Shown: positions 32,730 to 42,161, counted from the stretch's first letter. The stretch is DNA of 64,000 nucleotides from Microbacterium sediminis (GCF_004564075.1 NZ_CP038256.1:1426001-1490000); one strand, 5' to 3'. A program made the numbers and translations. The notes: generated from the sequence alone by a model not told the origin.

Positions 32730-33676
32730 CCGCGCCCACGCTCGCCATCGTGCTGCCGTCGTACCGGCGGCTGCCCGCGCTGCCGCGGCTGGTCGAGGCG
32801 TACCTGCGGCAGGGAGCCGACGAGGTGATCGTGGTGCTCGACGGGCCGCACCCCGGCTGGCGCGACGTCGTGCCGGTCCCGGAGCGCGGGCGGGTGGTGG
32901 AGCTGCCCGCGAACCGCGGCCTCGCCCGCGCGCGCATCGCCGGCCTCGAGCACGTCTCGGCCGACGTCGTGCTCGCCGTGGACGACGACGTGGTGCCCGA
33001 CGCGGGCCTCGTCGCGCGCCACCGCTCCGCCCACGCGGGCCTCGCGGACCGGGTCGTGCAGGGCTACATGCCCGTCGCGCTGCCGGCGCGCCGCGGACGC
33101 GACGCCGCGCCGACGTACCTCTACGCGCGCGACTACGAGGCGCAGGCCCGCGCGTGGCGCAGCCGCGGCTCGGCGGCGATCCTCACCTCGCTCTGGGGCG
33201 GCAACCTCAGCCTCCCGTCCGAGCTGTACCGCCGGGCCGAGGCGCTCAAGCCATCGGTGCGCCTGGAGTACAACGAGGATCTCGACCTCGGACTGCGCCT
33301 GCGGGAGCTGGGCGCGTCCGCGGAGTTCCTCGAGAGCGCCCGCGCGCGGCACCACCACCGGCGCGGGCTGGCGGCGTACCTGCGCGAGTGCGAGGCCCGC
33401 GGCCACGCCGTGCACGCCCTCGAGCAGCGCTGGGGCTCGCGGCCCCCGCAGCTCACGCCCATCGTCGCGATCCCGCCGTCGTACAGCCGCCTCCTGGGCG
33501 CCGCCCAGCGGCGCATCGCCCACGACGACGCGAACGGCGCCGCGCTGCGGGCGGCGATCCAGGCCTACCGCACCGCGGGCCTGGCCCGCGCCTGGAGCGC
33601 CCAGGACGCCATCGCGCGGTTCCTGCGCCGCGCCCTCGCCATGCGCGGCTACCGACATGCCCGGGAGGCGCGATGA
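32726..33676 (+). CDS. family 2 glycosyltransferase
   Basis: A 316-residue GT2 enzyme. Features are IVLPSYRRLPALPRLVEAYL, VIVVLDGPHPGW, NRGLARARIAGLEHVSADVV followed by LAVDDDVVPDAG (DxD-type), LTSLWGGNLSLPSELYRRA and YNEDLDLGLRLRELG (catalytic ED). It is coupled by ATGA to the acyltransferase before it and the sugar-1-phosphate transferase after it, tying the acyl cassette directly to saccharide assembly. Confidence 0.9.
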   Translation: MTAPTLAIVLPSYRRLPALPRLVEAYLRQGADEVIVVLDGPHPGWRDVVPVPERGRVVELPANRGLARARIAGLEHVSADVVLAVDDDVVPDAGLVARHRSAHAGLADRVVQGYMPVALPARRGRDAAPTYLYARDYEAQARAWRSRGSAAILTSLWGGNLSLPSELYRRAEALKPSVRLEYNEDLDLGLRLRELGASAEFLESARARHHHRRGLAAYLRECEARGHAVHALEQRWGSRPPQLTPIVAIPPSYSRLLGAAQRRIAHDDANGAALRAAIQAYRTAGLARAWSAQDAIARFLRRALAMRGYRHAREAR

Positions 33677-35199
33677 CGACCCCGCCCGTCGCGGCCGGCG
33701 GCCTCGCGGCCGGGGAGCTCGTCGCGGCCGCGCGCGCGGCCGCCGCCGACGCCGTCGGGGGCGAGAGCGGCAGCGCCCGGTGGCAGCGGACGTACAGCCT
33801 GGGCCTGCTGATCACCGATCTGCTGGCGATCGTCTGGGTCGTCTTCGGCACGCAGATCGCCTGGTTCGGCATGGAGGCGCCGACCGTGATCGTCGGCATC
33901 GACGTGCCGATCGCCTACACGACCGCCTCGGCCGTGATCTGCGTGCTCTGGGCAACGGTGCTCTCGCTCAACGGCAGCCGCAGCTTCCGCGTGACGGGCG
34001 TGGGCTTCGAGGAGTACAAGCGCGTCATCGAGGCGAGCTTCATGCTGTTCGCCTGCATCGCGATCGCCGCGTACCTGTTCCAGTGGTCGATCGCGCGCGG
34101 CTATCTGCTCATCGCGCTGCCCGCCGGTGTCACGGTGCTCATCGTCACGCGCTGGCTCTGGCGCCAGTGGCTCAGCGCGAAGCGCGAGCGCGGCGCGTTC
34201 AGCCAGCGGGTGCTGCTCGTCGGCTCGGAGGAGTCGGTGCGCCATGTCGCCCTGGAGCTGTCGCGCACCCCGCACGCCGGCTACCGCGTCGTCGCCGCGT
34301 GCGTGCCGGGCCGCGCGGACGGCGCCGAGATCCCGGGCACCACCACGCCCGTCGTCGGCGGCCTCGACGAGATCGGGCCGGCGCTCGAGCGGGTCTCAGC
34401 CGACACGGTGATCATCACGAGCAGCGACGAGCTGCCCGCCGGCCGGGTGAAGGAGATCTCCTGGTCGCTCGAGCGCGGGCGGCGCCACCTGGTCCTCGCG
34501 CCGAGCCTGGTGGACATCGCGGGGCCCCGTATTCACACGCGACCCGTCGCGGGCCTGCCGCTCATCCACGTGGAGACCCCGAACCTCTCGGCCGGGCAGC
34601 GCGCCCTCAAGCGCGTGACCGACATCCTCCTCAGCGCCACGATGCTCCTGGCGCTCAGCCCGCTGCTGGCCGTGCTCGCCGTCCTCGTGCGCACCACCTC
34701 CCCCGGCCCGGCGCTGTTCCGGCAGGAGCGCATCGGCCGGGCCGGTAGCCCGTTCCGAATGCTCAAGTTCCGCTCGATGGTGGTCGACGCCGAGGAGCGG
34801 CTGCACGCGGTGCGGGGGCAGCAGGATCACGGCAACGCCGTGATGTTCAAGATGCGCGACGACCCCCGCGTCACGCGCGTGGGCGCGTGGATGCGGCGCT
34901 ACAGCCTGGACGAGCTGCCCCAGCTGATCAACGTGCTGCGCGGGCAGATGAGCCTCGTCGGCCCGAGACCGCCGCTGCCGCGCGAGGTGGAGCAGTACGC
35001 CACCCACGTGCACCGCCGCTTCCTCGTCAAGCCCGGGATCACGGGGCTGTGGCAGGTGTCGGGGCGCTCGTCGCTGTCGTGGGAGGACACCGTCCGGCTC
35101 GACCTGTCGTACGTCGAGAACTGGAGCCTGCTCGGCGATCTGCTCATCCTGCTGCGCACCGCCCGCGCCGTGATCGCCCCGGGCGACACCGTCGCCTGA
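33673..35199 (+). CDS. polyprenyl glycosylphosphotransferase (WbaP/CpsE-like)
   Basis: A 508-residue initiating enzyme that transfers a sugar 1-phosphate from a nucleotide sugar to undecaprenyl phosphate. Four or five membrane helices lie in residues 38-165, then a Rossmann-like central domain (RVLLVGSEESVRHVALELSR). The C-terminal catalytic domain has KRVTDILLSATMLLALSPLL, FRQERIGRAGSPFRMLKFRS, DELPQLINVLRGQMSLVGPR and KPGITGLWQVSGRSSLSWED. Length and domain order match the WbaP type. It ends the plus-strand operon. The sugar (glucose or galactose are usual) cannot be read. Confidence 0.95.
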   Translation: MTTPPVAAGGLAAGELVAAARAAAADAVGGESGSARWQRTYSLGLLITDLLAIVWVVFGTQIAWFGMEAPTVIVGIDVPIAYTTASAVICVLWATVLSLNGSRSFRVTGVGFEEYKRVIEASFMLFACIAIAAYLFQWSIARGYLLIALPAGVTVLIVTRWLWRQWLSAKRERGAFSQRVLLVGSEESVRHVALELSRTPHAGYRVVAACVPGRADGAEIPGTTTPVVGGLDEIGPALERVSADTVIITSSDELPAGRVKEISWSLERGRRHLVLAPSLVDIAGPRIHTRPVAGLPLIHVETPNLSAGQRALKRVTDILLSATMLLALSPLLAVLAVLVRTTSPGPALFRQERIGRAGSPFRMLKFRSMVVDAEERLHAVRGQQDHGNAVMFKMRDDPRVTRVGAWMRRYSLDELPQLINVLRGQMSLVGPRPPLPREVEQYATHVHRRFLVKPGITGLWQVSGRSSLSWEDTVRLDLSYVENWSLLGDLLILLRTARAVIAPGDTVA

Positions 35200-35304
35200 C
35201 CATCGCTGCCCGGGGAAGACTGCCCAGATCGCGGCCGTGCGGTTGCCCCTGCGCGGCCACGCGGGTAAGCCTGAGATCACCCCTCCCGACCACCCCCTCC
35301 CGAG

Positions 35305-35586
35305 ATGAACGACATGACCCGTGCCCTCCGCACCACCCTCGCCGCCACCGGCCTGTCGATCGCGCTCGTCGCCGGCCCGGTGCTCGCCCTCGCCGCCACC
35401 CCGGTCGACGCCGACGACGCGGCCGTCACCGCGCCGCAGGACGACGGGCGCGCGGCCCGCGCCACGCTCGTGTCGGCGCCGGAGCCCACGGCGCTCACGC
35501 TGTGGATCGGGGGCGGCGCGGCCCTGCTGGTGGGTGGCGCGGCGGTCGTGTCGCACACCGTGCGCCGGGAGCGGTCGTCGGCCTGA
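35305..35586 (+). CDS. small exported/membrane protein, hypothetical
   Basis: Not recognised. A 93-residue protein with an N-terminal signal peptide (TTLAATGLSIALVAGPVLAL ending in ALAAT). An acidic, Ala/Thr-rich middle of about 30 residues and a C-terminal hydrophobic segment with an Arg-rich tail (WIGGGAALLVGGAAVVSHTV, then RRERSSA) follow. The layout imitates a sortase substrate, but no LPxTG or LAxTG precedes the membrane helix, so it is probably a simple two-ended membrane protein. It follows the polysaccharide operon after 105 bases. Confidence 0.65.
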   Translation: MNDMTRALRTTLAATGLSIALVAGPVLALAATPVDADDAAVTAPQDDGRAARATLVSAPEPTALTLWIGGGAALLVGGAAVVSHTVRRERSSA

Positions 35587-35590
35587 CCCG

Positions 35591-35610
35591 CGCGGGCCGC
35601 GCGGCCCGCG
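35591..35610 (+). terminator. GC-rich palindromic hairpin
   Basis: Eight-base stem CGCGGGCC/GGCCCGCG around GCGC, starting four bases after the stop of the small exported protein gene. There is no T-run. It is a candidate terminator or transcription-insulating hairpin just upstream of the tRNA-Val promoter. Confidence 0.45.
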
Positions 35611-35614
35611 CCGA

Positions 35615-35620
35615 TAGACT
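35615..35620 (+). promoter_or_regulatory. -10 element TAGACT of tRNA-Val
   Basis: TAGACT nine bases before the first tRNA base. The nine-base leader CGGACGCAC matches that of tRNA-Met (CGGACCCAC) in eight positions. Confidence 0.6.
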
Positions 35621-35629
35621 CGGACGCAC

Positions 35630-35702
35630 GGGCCTTTAGCTCAGCTGGTAGAGCACCTGGTTTACACCCAGGTTGTCGTCGGTTCGATCCCGGCAGGGCC
35701 CA
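35630..35702 (+). tRNA. tRNA-Val (anticodon TAC)
   Basis: A 73-base cloverleaf. Acceptor GGGCCTT pairs with AGGGCCC (one G-U). D arm is TAGCTCAGCTGGTAGAGCA, anticodon stem CCTGG/CCAGG with loop TTTACAC (anticodon TAC), and T loop TTCGATC. Discriminator A at 35702; the CCA end is not encoded. Confidence 0.96.
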
Positions 35703-35772
35703 CCCCCGTCCCTCCCGCCACCCCGCCCTTCGGCCGCGCCCGCGCCCTCATCCGGGCGGGCACCGATGGCGT

Positions 35773-35778
35773 TAGGCT
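35773..35778 (+). promoter_or_regulatory. -10 element TAGGCT of aceE
   Basis: TAGGCT 92 bases before the aceE start codon and nine bases before a short leader frame at 35788. No convincing -35 box. Confidence 0.5.
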
Positions 35779-35787
35779 GGGGACGAT

Positions 35788-35844
35788 ATGCGTGCGGCGT
35801 ATCCCCATCGGGCTGCCCGCGCGCCGGCTCCAATCGCGGCATGA
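35788..35844 (+). CDS. putative 18-codon leader peptide upstream of aceE
   Basis: A short frame, [18 protein letters not shown], begins nine bases after the TAGGCT box. Its TGA overlaps an ATG (35841) that is in frame with aceE, in the ATGA pattern usual for coupled genes here. There is no strong ribosome-binding site, so translation would be leaderless. It may be chance. Confidence 0.3.
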   Translation: MRAAYPHRAARAPAPIAA

Positions 35845-35870
35845 TCTGCCGCACGACGAAAGGTCATCCG

Positions 35871-38600
35871 GTGGCTGTTCACGATCAGGATCCGTACTCG
35901 CAGGGACCGCAGGACAGCGATCCCGAGGAGACGAGCGAGTGGCAGCAGTCCCTCGACGAGCTCGTCGCCGCGAAGGGTCCGCAGCGCGCCCGCGAGGTGA
36001 TGCTGAGCCTCCTCAAGCGCTCGAAGGAGCGCCGTCTGGGCGTGCCGATGGTGCCCACCACCGACTACGTCAACACGATCTCGGCCGAGGACGAGCCCGA
36101 CTTCCCCGGTGACGAGGAGCTCGAGCGGCGCTACCGCCACTGGATCCGCTGGAACGCCGCCATCACGGTGCACCGCGCGCAGCGCCCCGGCATCGGCGTC
36201 GGCGGCCACATCTCGACCTACGCCTCGGCGGCGTCGCTGTACGAGGTCGGCCACAACCACTTCTTCCGCGGTCGCGACGCCGACAACGGCGGCGACCAGA
36301 TCTTCTACCAGGGTCACGCCTCCCCCGGCATGTACGCGCGCGCGTTCCTCGAGGGGCGCCTGACCGAGCAGCAGCTCGACGGCTTCCGCCAGGAGAAGTC
36401 GGCCGCGCCCGTCGGCATCCCCTCGTACCCGCACCCGCGCATGATGCCGGAGTTCTGGCAGTACCCGACCGTGTCGATGGGCCTCGGCCCGATCAACGCG
36501 ATCTACCAGGCGATGACGAACAAGTACCTCGCCAACCGCGGCATCAAGGACGTCGCCGACTCGCACGTGTGGGCCTTCCTGGGCGACGGCGAGATGGACG
36601 AGGTCGAGTCGCGCGGCCAGCTGCAGGTGGCGGCGAACGAGGGCCTCGACAACCTCACGTTCGTCATCAACTGCAACCTGCAGCGCCTCGACGGCCCCGT
36701 GCGCGGCAACGGCAAGATCATCCAGGAGCTCGAGAGCTTCTTCCGCGGCGCGGGCTGGAACGTCATCAAGCTCATCTGGGGCCGCGGCTGGGACGACCTG
36801 CTCGCCCGCGACGTCGACGGCGCGCTGCTCAACCTCATGAACACCACGCCCGACGGCGACTTCCAGACGTACAAGGCCGAGTCGGGCGCGTACATCCGCG
36901 AGAACTTCTTCGGCCGCGACCCGCGCGCCCTGGAGCTCGTCAAGGACTACACCGACGAGCAGATCTGGAACCTGCAGCGCGGCGGCCACGACTACCGCAA
37001 GGTGTACGCGGCCTACAAGGCGGCCGTGGAGCACAAGGGCCAGCCCACCGTCATCCTCGCCCACACCGTCAAGGGCTACGGCCTCGGGCCGCACTTCGAG
37101 GGCCGCAACGCGACCCACCAGATGAAGAAGATGACGCTCGACGACCTCAAGCTGTTCCGCGACACGATGGACATCCCCATCACCGACGCGCAGCTCGAGG
37201 AGAACCCGTACCAGCCGCCGTACTACCACCCGGGCATCGAGGACGACACGATCCAGTACATGCTGGAGCGCCGCAAGAACCTCGGCGGCTTCCTGCCCGA
37301 GCGCCGCACGACGCACGTGGGCCTGGAGCTGCCGCAGGACAAGGACTACGCGCTGCCGAAGAAGGGCTCGGGCACGCAGCAGGTCGCCACGACGATGGCG
37401 TTCGTGCGCATGCTCAAGGACCTCATGAAGGTCAAGGGCTTCGGCAACCGCATCGTGCCGATCATCCCGGACGAGGCGCGCACGTTCGGCATGGACTCGT
37501 ACTTCCCGACCGCGAAGATCTACAACCCGCACGGCCAGAACTACACCTCGGTCGACCGCGAGCTGCTCCTGGCCTACAAGGAGAGCCCTCAGGGCCAGAT
37601 CATGCACGTGGGCATCAACGAGGCCGGTGCCACCGCCGCGTTCACCGCGACCGGCACCTCGTACTCGACGCACGGCGAGCCGCTGCTGCCGGTGTACATC
37701 TTCTACTCGATGTTCGGCTTCCAGCGCACCGGCGACGCCTTCTGGGCCGCCGGCGACCAGCTCACGCGCGGCTTCATCGTCGGCGCCACCGCCGGCCGCA
37801 CCACGCTCGCCGGCGAGGGCACCCAGCACATGGACGGCCACTCGCACCTGCTGGCGTCCACCAACCCGGCCGTGATCAGCTACGACCCGGCCTACGGCTA
37901 CGAGGTCTCGCACATCGTGCAGTCGGGCATCGAGCGCATGTACGGCGGCTCGCACCCCGACCCCGACGTCATGTACTACCTCACGGTGTACAACGAGCCG
38001 ATGGTCCAGCCGGCCGAGCCGGAGGGCGTGGACATCGAGGGCATCGTCAAGGGCATCCACCGCGTCGCGGAGGGCTCCGGCGACGGTCACCGCGTGCAGC
38101 TGCTCGCCTCGGGCGTCGGCGTGCCGTGGGCCCTCGAGGCGCAGGAGCTGCTGAAGAGCGACTGGGGCGTCGTCGCCGACGTGTGGTCGGTCACGAGCTG
38201 GACCGAGTTGCGCCGCGACGGCCTCGCCGCCGACGAGCACAACTTCCTGCACCCCGACGAGGAGCCGCAGACGGCCTACCTCACCGAGAAGCTGAAGCAC
38301 GCCGAGGGCCAGCCGTTCGTGGCCACGAGCGACTTCATGCACGCCGTGCAGGATCAGATCCGCCCGTGGGTCCCCGGCCCGTACGGCACGCTCGGCGCCG
38401 ACGGCTTCGGCTTCAGCGACACCCGCCCCGCCGCCCGCCGGTTCTTCAAGATCGACGGACCGTCGATGGTGGTCAAGGCGCTGCAGATGCTCGCCGAGCA
38501 GGGCAAGGTCGACCGCGCGGTCGTCGGCCAGGCGATCGAAAAGTACCGCCTGCACGAGGTCACGGCGGGCGCGTCCGGCAACGCCGGTGGGGATGCCTGA
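35871..38600 (+). CDS. aceE: pyruvate dehydrogenase E1 component, homodimeric type
   Basis: A 909-residue thiamine-diphosphate enzyme that decarboxylates pyruvate in the pyruvate dehydrogenase complex. It matches the single-chain AceE of gamma-proteobacteria and actinobacteria, usually 890-930 residues. The N-terminal [20 protein letters not shown] is characteristic. The ThDP motif is [20 protein letters not shown] through the [17 protein letters not shown] loop at about residues 235-275. [20 protein letters not shown] and [10 protein letters not shown] are family landmarks, and the transketolase-like C-terminal domains hold [23 protein letters not shown] 35871 is chosen for GAAAGG seven bases upstream; an in-frame ATG at 35841 lacks one. 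E2 and E3 genes are not in the window. Confidence 0.97.
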   Translation: MAVHDQDPYSQGPQDSDPEETSEWQQSLDELVAAKGPQRAREVMLSLLKRSKERRLGVPMVPTTDYVNTISAEDEPDFPGDEELERRYRHWIRWNAAITVHRAQRPGIGVGGHISTYASAASLYEVGHNHFFRGRDADNGGDQIFYQGHASPGMYARAFLEGRLTEQQLDGFRQEKSAAPVGIPSYPHPRMMPEFWQYPTVSMGLGPINAIYQAMTNKYLANRGIKDVADSHVWAFLGDGEMDEVESRGQLQVAANEGLDNLTFVINCNLQRLDGPVRGNGKIIQELESFFRGAGWNVIKLIWGRGWDDLLARDVDGALLNLMNTTPDGDFQTYKAESGAYIRENFFGRDPRALELVKDYTDEQIWNLQRGGHDYRKVYAAYKAAVEHKGQPTVILAHTVKGYGLGPHFEGRNATHQMKKMTLDDLKLFRDTMDIPITDAQLEENPYQPPYYHPGIEDDTIQYMLERRKNLGGFLPERRTTHVGLELPQDKDYALPKKGSGTQQVATTMAFVRMLKDLMKVKGFGNRIVPIIPDEARTFGMDSYFPTAKIYNPHGQNYTSVDRELLLAYKESPQGQIMHVGINEAGATAAFTATGTSYSTHGEPLLPVYIFYSMFGFQRTGDAFWAAGDQLTRGFIVGATAGRTTLAGEGTQHMDGHSHLLASTNPAVISYDPAYGYEVSHIVQSGIERMYGGSHPDPDVMYYLTVYNEPMVQPAEPEGVDIEGIVKGIHRVAEGSGDGHRVQLLASGVGVPWALEAQELLKSDWGVVADVWSVTSWTELRRDGLAADEHNFLHPDEEPQTAYLTEKLKHAEGQPFVATSDFMHAVQDQIRPWVPGPYGTLGADGFGFSDTRPAARRFFKIDGPSMVVKALQMLAEQGKVDRAVVGQAIEKYRLHEVTAGASGNAGGDA

Positions 38601-39819
38601 GTCCGCCTCGGGCGGCGTGGCGGCCGGTTCCGACAAGGCCGCCACGCTCGCCTGGCTGCGGCGCATCTCGGGCGATCTCGCCACGGCGACCACGCGGCGG
38701 CTCGAGGAGTCGCTGCCGTGGTTCACGGAGATGCCGCCCGGACGGCGCTCGGCCGTGGGCCTCGTGGCCCAGGCCGGCATCTCGTCGTTCATCCAGTGGT
38801 TCGACGACCCCACGACCACGCCGTCGATCGCGGCGGACATCTTCGCCGCGGCCCCGCGCGAGCTGCTGCGCAGCGTGAGCCTGCAGCAGACGCTGCAGCT
38901 CGTGCGCATCACCGTCGAGGTGGTCGAGGAGCGGGTGGCGAGCAAGGGCGAGCACCTGCGCGAGGCGATCCTGCTCTACTCGCGCGAGGTGGCCTTCACG
39001 GCCGCCGACGTCTACGCGCGCGCCGCCGAGTCGCGCGGCCTGTGGGACGCCCGCCTCGAGGCGCTCGTGGTCGACTCGATCCTCACGGGAGAGACCGACG
39101 AGGAGCTGCCGAGCCGCATCGCCGCGCTGGGCTGGCACGGCCACGGCGAGTCCTGCGTCATCGTGGGCACGACTCCCCCGGCGTTCGACGTCGACCACGT
39201 GCGCCGCACGGCCCGCAAGCTCGGCGTCGACGTGCTCATCGGCGTGCAGGGGTCGCGGCTCGTCCTCGTGCTCGGCCGCTCGCAGGTGATCGCGCGCCGG
39301 GCCGACCGCCCCGAGCTGCCGTTCGACGAGATCGCCCGCGGCCTCGAGCCGTGCTTCGGCGAGGGCCACGTGGTGCTCGGCCCCACGGTGCCCGCCATCG
39401 TCGACGCGAGCCGCAGCGCCCGCGCCGCGCTGGCCGGTTTCGCCGTCGCGCGGGCGTGGCGGGGTGCTCCCCGCCCGGTCGAGGCCGACGACCTGCTCCC
39501 CGAGCGCGCCCTGGCGGGCGACCCGGTGGCCAAGCGCACGCTCGTCGAGCGCATCTATCAGCCGCTGGCCGATCACTCCACCGACCTGGTCACCACGCTG
39601 TGGGCGTACCTCGACAACGGCCGTTCCCTCGAGGCGACCGCCCGGGAGCTGTTCGTGCACCCGAACACCGTGCGCTATCGCCTCAAGAAGGTCGGCGACG
39701 TGATCGGATGGGACGCCACGGGACCGCGCGAGGCGCTGATCCTGCAGACCGCGCTCATCCTCGGCTCGATGGGCAGCGAGGCCACGCGCCGGCGCTCGGC
39801 GATCCGACGCCCGCGCTGA
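38593..39819 (+). CDS. PucR/FasR-type transcriptional regulator of the fatty acid synthase operon
   Basis: A 408-residue regulator with a C-terminal PucR-type helix-turn-helix ([20 protein letters not shown] at about residues 353-372). A central GGDEF-like/effector region ([20 protein letters not shown]) and an N-terminal helical domain precede it. It lies immediately before fabD-fabH-acpP-fabF, the position of FasR in Streptomyces coelicolor, which activates that operon; orthology is inferred from position and family. The gene begins inside the aceE 3' end (ATG 38593; a GTG six bases earlier is the alternative). An inverted repeat between this gene and fabD is a candidate target. Confidence 0.88.
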   Translation: MPESASGGVAAGSDKAATLAWLRRISGDLATATTRRLEESLPWFTEMPPGRRSAVGLVAQAGISSFIQWFDDPTTTPSIAADIFAAAPRELLRSVSLQQTLQLVRITVEVVEERVASKGEHLREAILLYSREVAFTAADVYARAAESRGLWDARLEALVVDSILTGETDEELPSRIAALGWHGHGESCVIVGTTPPAFDVDHVRRTARKLGVDVLIGVQGSRLVLVLGRSQVIARRADRPELPFDEIARGLEPCFGEGHVVLGPTVPAIVDASRSARAALAGFAVARAWRGAPRPVEADDLLPERALAGDPVAKRTLVERIYQPLADHSTDLVTTLWAYLDNGRSLEATARELFVHPNTVRYRLKKVGDVIGWDATGPREALILQTALILGSMGSEATRRRSAIRRPR

Positions 39820-39828
39820 AGCCGCTGT

Positions 39829-39871
39829 GAGGCGCACACAACGCTTTTCGCGATTCTTGTAAGGGCGCCTC
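39829..39871 (+). promoter_or_regulatory. imperfect dyad upstream of fabD, candidate FasR-type operator
   Basis: Outer arms GAGGCGC (39829-39835) and GCGCCTC (39865-39871). Inside them are ACAA (39838-39841) and TTGT (39857-39860). The dyad is nearly symmetrical over 43 bases and lies 36 bases before the fabD start. TATCGT at 39887-39892 may be the -10. Binding by the regulator encoded just upstream is inference. Confidence 0.45.
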
Positions 39872-39907
39872 CACCTGACCACGTCGTATCGTTGGCAGAC
39901 TTGCAGG

Positions 39908-40825
39908 GTGATCGTCGTCGTATGCCCCGGACAGGGGTCGCAGACTCCCGGATTCCTCTCCCCCTGGCTCGAGTTGGAGGGCGCGCGTGAGCGCCTCGCC
40001 GCCTACGCCGATGCCGCGCAGCTCGACCTGCTCGCGGCCGGCACCGAGTGGGACGCCGACCGCATCCGCGACACGAGCGTGGCGCAACCCCTCATCGTCG
40101 CGGCCAGCCTGCTCTCGTGGCACGCCCTCACCGCGGACGGCGCCCGCCCCTCGGGCGTCGCGGGCCACTCGGTCGGCGAGCTCGCCGCCCTCGCCGCGGC
40201 CGGCGTCGTGTCGGACCAGGCGGCCATGACGATCGTCGGGGCCCGCGGGCGCGCGATGGCCGAGGCCGCCGCCCTCGCCGACACCGGCATGAGCGCCGTC
40301 GTCGGCGGCGTCGAGGAGCAGGTGCTCGAGGTGATCGCCGCCCACGACCTGGAGCCGGCCAACTACAACGGCGGCGGGCAGATCGTCGCCGCCGGCACGA
40401 AGCCGGGGCTCGCGGCGCTGGCCGAGAACGCGCCGCGCGGCGCGCGCGTCATCCCGCTGCAGGTGGCCGGCGCCTTCCACACCCGCCACATGGCCCTCGC
40501 CAAGGACGCGCTGCAGGCCGCCGTCGACGAGGCCTCCGGCGTCGTGGCGGACCCGACGCTGCTGCTGTGGAGCAACAGCGACGGCCGGCCCGTCGGCACG
40601 GGCGCCCGCGCCCTCGAGCTCATCGTGCATCAGGTGGCCAGTCCGGTCCGCTGGGACCTCTGCATGGCCTCGTTCGCCGATCACGGTGTCACGGGCATCA
40701 TCGAGCTCGCCCCCGCCGGCGCGCTCGTCGGCCTCGCCAAGCGCGGCCTGAAGGGCGTGCCCGCCGTCGCCGTGAAGACCCCCGAAGACCTCGAGGCCGC
40801 GCGCGAGCTGCTCGCCGCCGCCTGA
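39908..40825 (+). CDS. fabD: malonyl-CoA:ACP transacylase
   Basis: A 305-residue FabD, which loads malonyl groups on ACP for type II fatty acid synthesis. The nucleophile is Ser88 in GVAGHSVGELAAL. VVVCPGQGSQTPGFL is the N-terminal oxyanion/acyl-binding loop, and the catalytic histidine is in VAGAFHTRHM. The GTG at 39908 has only a weak purine run (GCAGG) upstream. First gene of the fabD-fabH-acpP-fabF operon; fabH begins 14 bases after its stop. Confidence 0.96.
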   Translation: MIVVVCPGQGSQTPGFLSPWLELEGARERLAAYADAAQLDLLAAGTEWDADRIRDTSVAQPLIVAASLLSWHALTADGARPSGVAGHSVGELAALAAAGVVSDQAAMTIVGARGRAMAEAAALADTGMSAVVGGVEEQVLEVIAAHDLEPANYNGGGQIVAAGTKPGLAALAENAPRGARVIPLQVAGAFHTRHMALAKDALQAAVDEASGVVADPTLLLWSNSDGRPVGTGARALELIVHQVASPVRWDLCMASFADHGVTGIIELAPAGALVGLAKRGLKGVPAVAVKTPEDLEAARELLAAA

Positions 40826-40839
40826 ACCGAAAGAACCCC

Positions 40840-41841
40840 ATGCCCGTCACCCTCAAGGAAGCCACCGGCTCCGCCCACTCCCGCATCTACGCGATGGGCG
40901 CCGCGCGCGGCGAGAACGCCGTGCCCAACGACGACATCGTCGGCCCGATCAACTCCAGCGACGAGTGGATCCGCCAGCGCACCGGCGTGATCACGCGCGT
41001 CCGCGCCGACCGCGACACGGGGGCCCTCGAGCTCGCCGTCGCCGCCGCGCAGGAGGCGGTCGACAAGGCCGGCGTCGACCCGACCGAGATCGACCTCGTC
41101 ATCGTGGCGACGATCAGCAACGTGCAGCAGACCCCGTCGATCTCGGCCGTGGTGGCCGACCGCATCGGCGCCACCCCCGCCGCCGCGTACGACGTCAACG
41201 CCGCGTGCGCCGGGTACTGCTACGCGATCGCGCAGGCCGACGCGCTCATCCGCGCCGGCGCCGCGCGCTACGCCGTCGTCATCGGCGCCGAGAAGCTCAG
41301 CGACGTGATCGACCCCACCGACCGCTCCATCTCGTTCCTGCTCGGCGACGGCGCGGGTGCCGCGCTGCTGGGCCCGAGCGACACCCCCGGCATCTCGGCC
41401 ACCAGCTGGGGCTCGGACGGCTCCAAGGCCGGCCTTGTGGGCATGAACGCCACCCTCACCCAGTTCCGCGACGGCGAGGCCGCGTGGCCCACGCTGCGCC
41501 AGGAGGGCCCGAGCGTGTTCCGCTGGGCCGTGTGGGAGATGGCGAAGGTCGCCAAGCAGACGCTCGAGAACGCGGGCGTGAAGCCGGAGGACCTCGCGGC
41601 GTTCATCCCCCACCAGGCCAACATGCGCATCGTCGACGAGTTCGCCAAGCAGCTGGGCCTGCCCGACACCGTGGCGATCGCCGACGACATCACGACCACC
41701 GGCAACACGTCGGCGGCCTCGATCCCGCTCGCCGCGCACCGTCTGCTCCAGGAGCGCCCCGAGCTCAGCGGCGGCCTCGCCCTACAGATCGGCTTCGGCG
41801 CGGGCCTCGTCTTCGCGGCACAGGTGGTCGTGCTCCCCTGA
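40840..41841 (+). CDS. fabH: beta-ketoacyl-ACP synthase III
   Basis: A 333-residue KAS III, which condenses an acyl-CoA starter with malonyl-ACP. The catalytic triad is visible: Cys123 in VNAACAGYCYA, His in FIPHQANMRIVDEF and Asn in TGNTSAASIPLA. DEWIRQRTGVITR is the usual CoA-binding region. In actinobacteria this enzyme commonly takes branched starters. Start ATG 40840 follows GAAAGAA. Second in the operon. Confidence 0.96.
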   Translation: MPVTLKEATGSAHSRIYAMGAARGENAVPNDDIVGPINSSDEWIRQRTGVITRVRADRDTGALELAVAAAQEAVDKAGVDPTEIDLVIVATISNVQQTPSISAVVADRIGATPAAAYDVNAACAGYCYAIAQADALIRAGAARYAVVIGAEKLSDVIDPTDRSISFLLGDGAGAALLGPSDTPGISATSWGSDGSKAGLVGMNATLTQFRDGEAAWPTLRQEGPSVFRWAVWEMAKVAKQTLENAGVKPEDLAAFIPHQANMRIVDEFAKQLGLPDTVAIADDITTTGNTSAASIPLAAHRLLQERPELSGGLALQIGFGAGLVFAAQVVVLP

Positions 41842-41915
41842 ACGGCGCCGCGCCGCTCATACACTGGCCCCTGGTTCCCGATCCATCCCCTACCCATCCA
41901 CGCAAGGAGAAACCC

Positions 41916-42161
41916 ATGGCATTCACCACTGACGAGGTCCTCGCGGGCCTGGCCGAGCTCATCACCGACGAGACCGGCATCGACGCCAGCGAGGTCGCCC
42001 TCGAGAAGTCCTTCACCGACGACCTCGACATCGACTCGATCTCGATGATGACCATCGTCGTCAACGCCGAGGAGAAGTTCGGCGTGACGATCCCCGACGA
42101 CGAGGTCAAGAACCTCAAGACCGTGCAGGACGCGGTCGACTTCATCACGAACAACCAGTGA
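41916..42161 (+). CDS. acpP: acyl carrier protein of fatty acid synthesis
   Basis: An 81-residue acidic ACP. Ser41 in DDLDIDSISMMTIV carries phosphopantetheine; the usual DSLD is DIDSIS as in many actinobacterial AcpPs. A strong AAGGAGA lies seven bases before the ATG. It is the housekeeping counterpart of the cassette ACP at 30509. Confidence 0.96.
   Translation: MAFTTDEVLAGLAELITDETGIDASEVALEKSFTDDLDIDSISMMTIVVNAEEKFGVTIPDDEVKNLKTVQDAVDFITNNQ

Noticed and set aside
35305..35586. Small exported protein as a sortase substrate
   Set aside because: It has a C-terminal helix and Arg tail but no LPxTG or LAxTG-like motif before the helix.
35591..35610. Perfect 20-base palindrome as a replication or integration site beside tRNA-Val
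   Set aside because: No integrase, no repeated tRNA 3' end and no foreign genes nearby. A hairpin after the small gene is simpler.
35772..38945. A 1057-codon open frame antisense to aceE
   Set aside because: Composition is His/Val/Arg/Leu-rich without domains, and the opposite strand encodes an unmistakable AceE. It is a GC-driven shadow frame.
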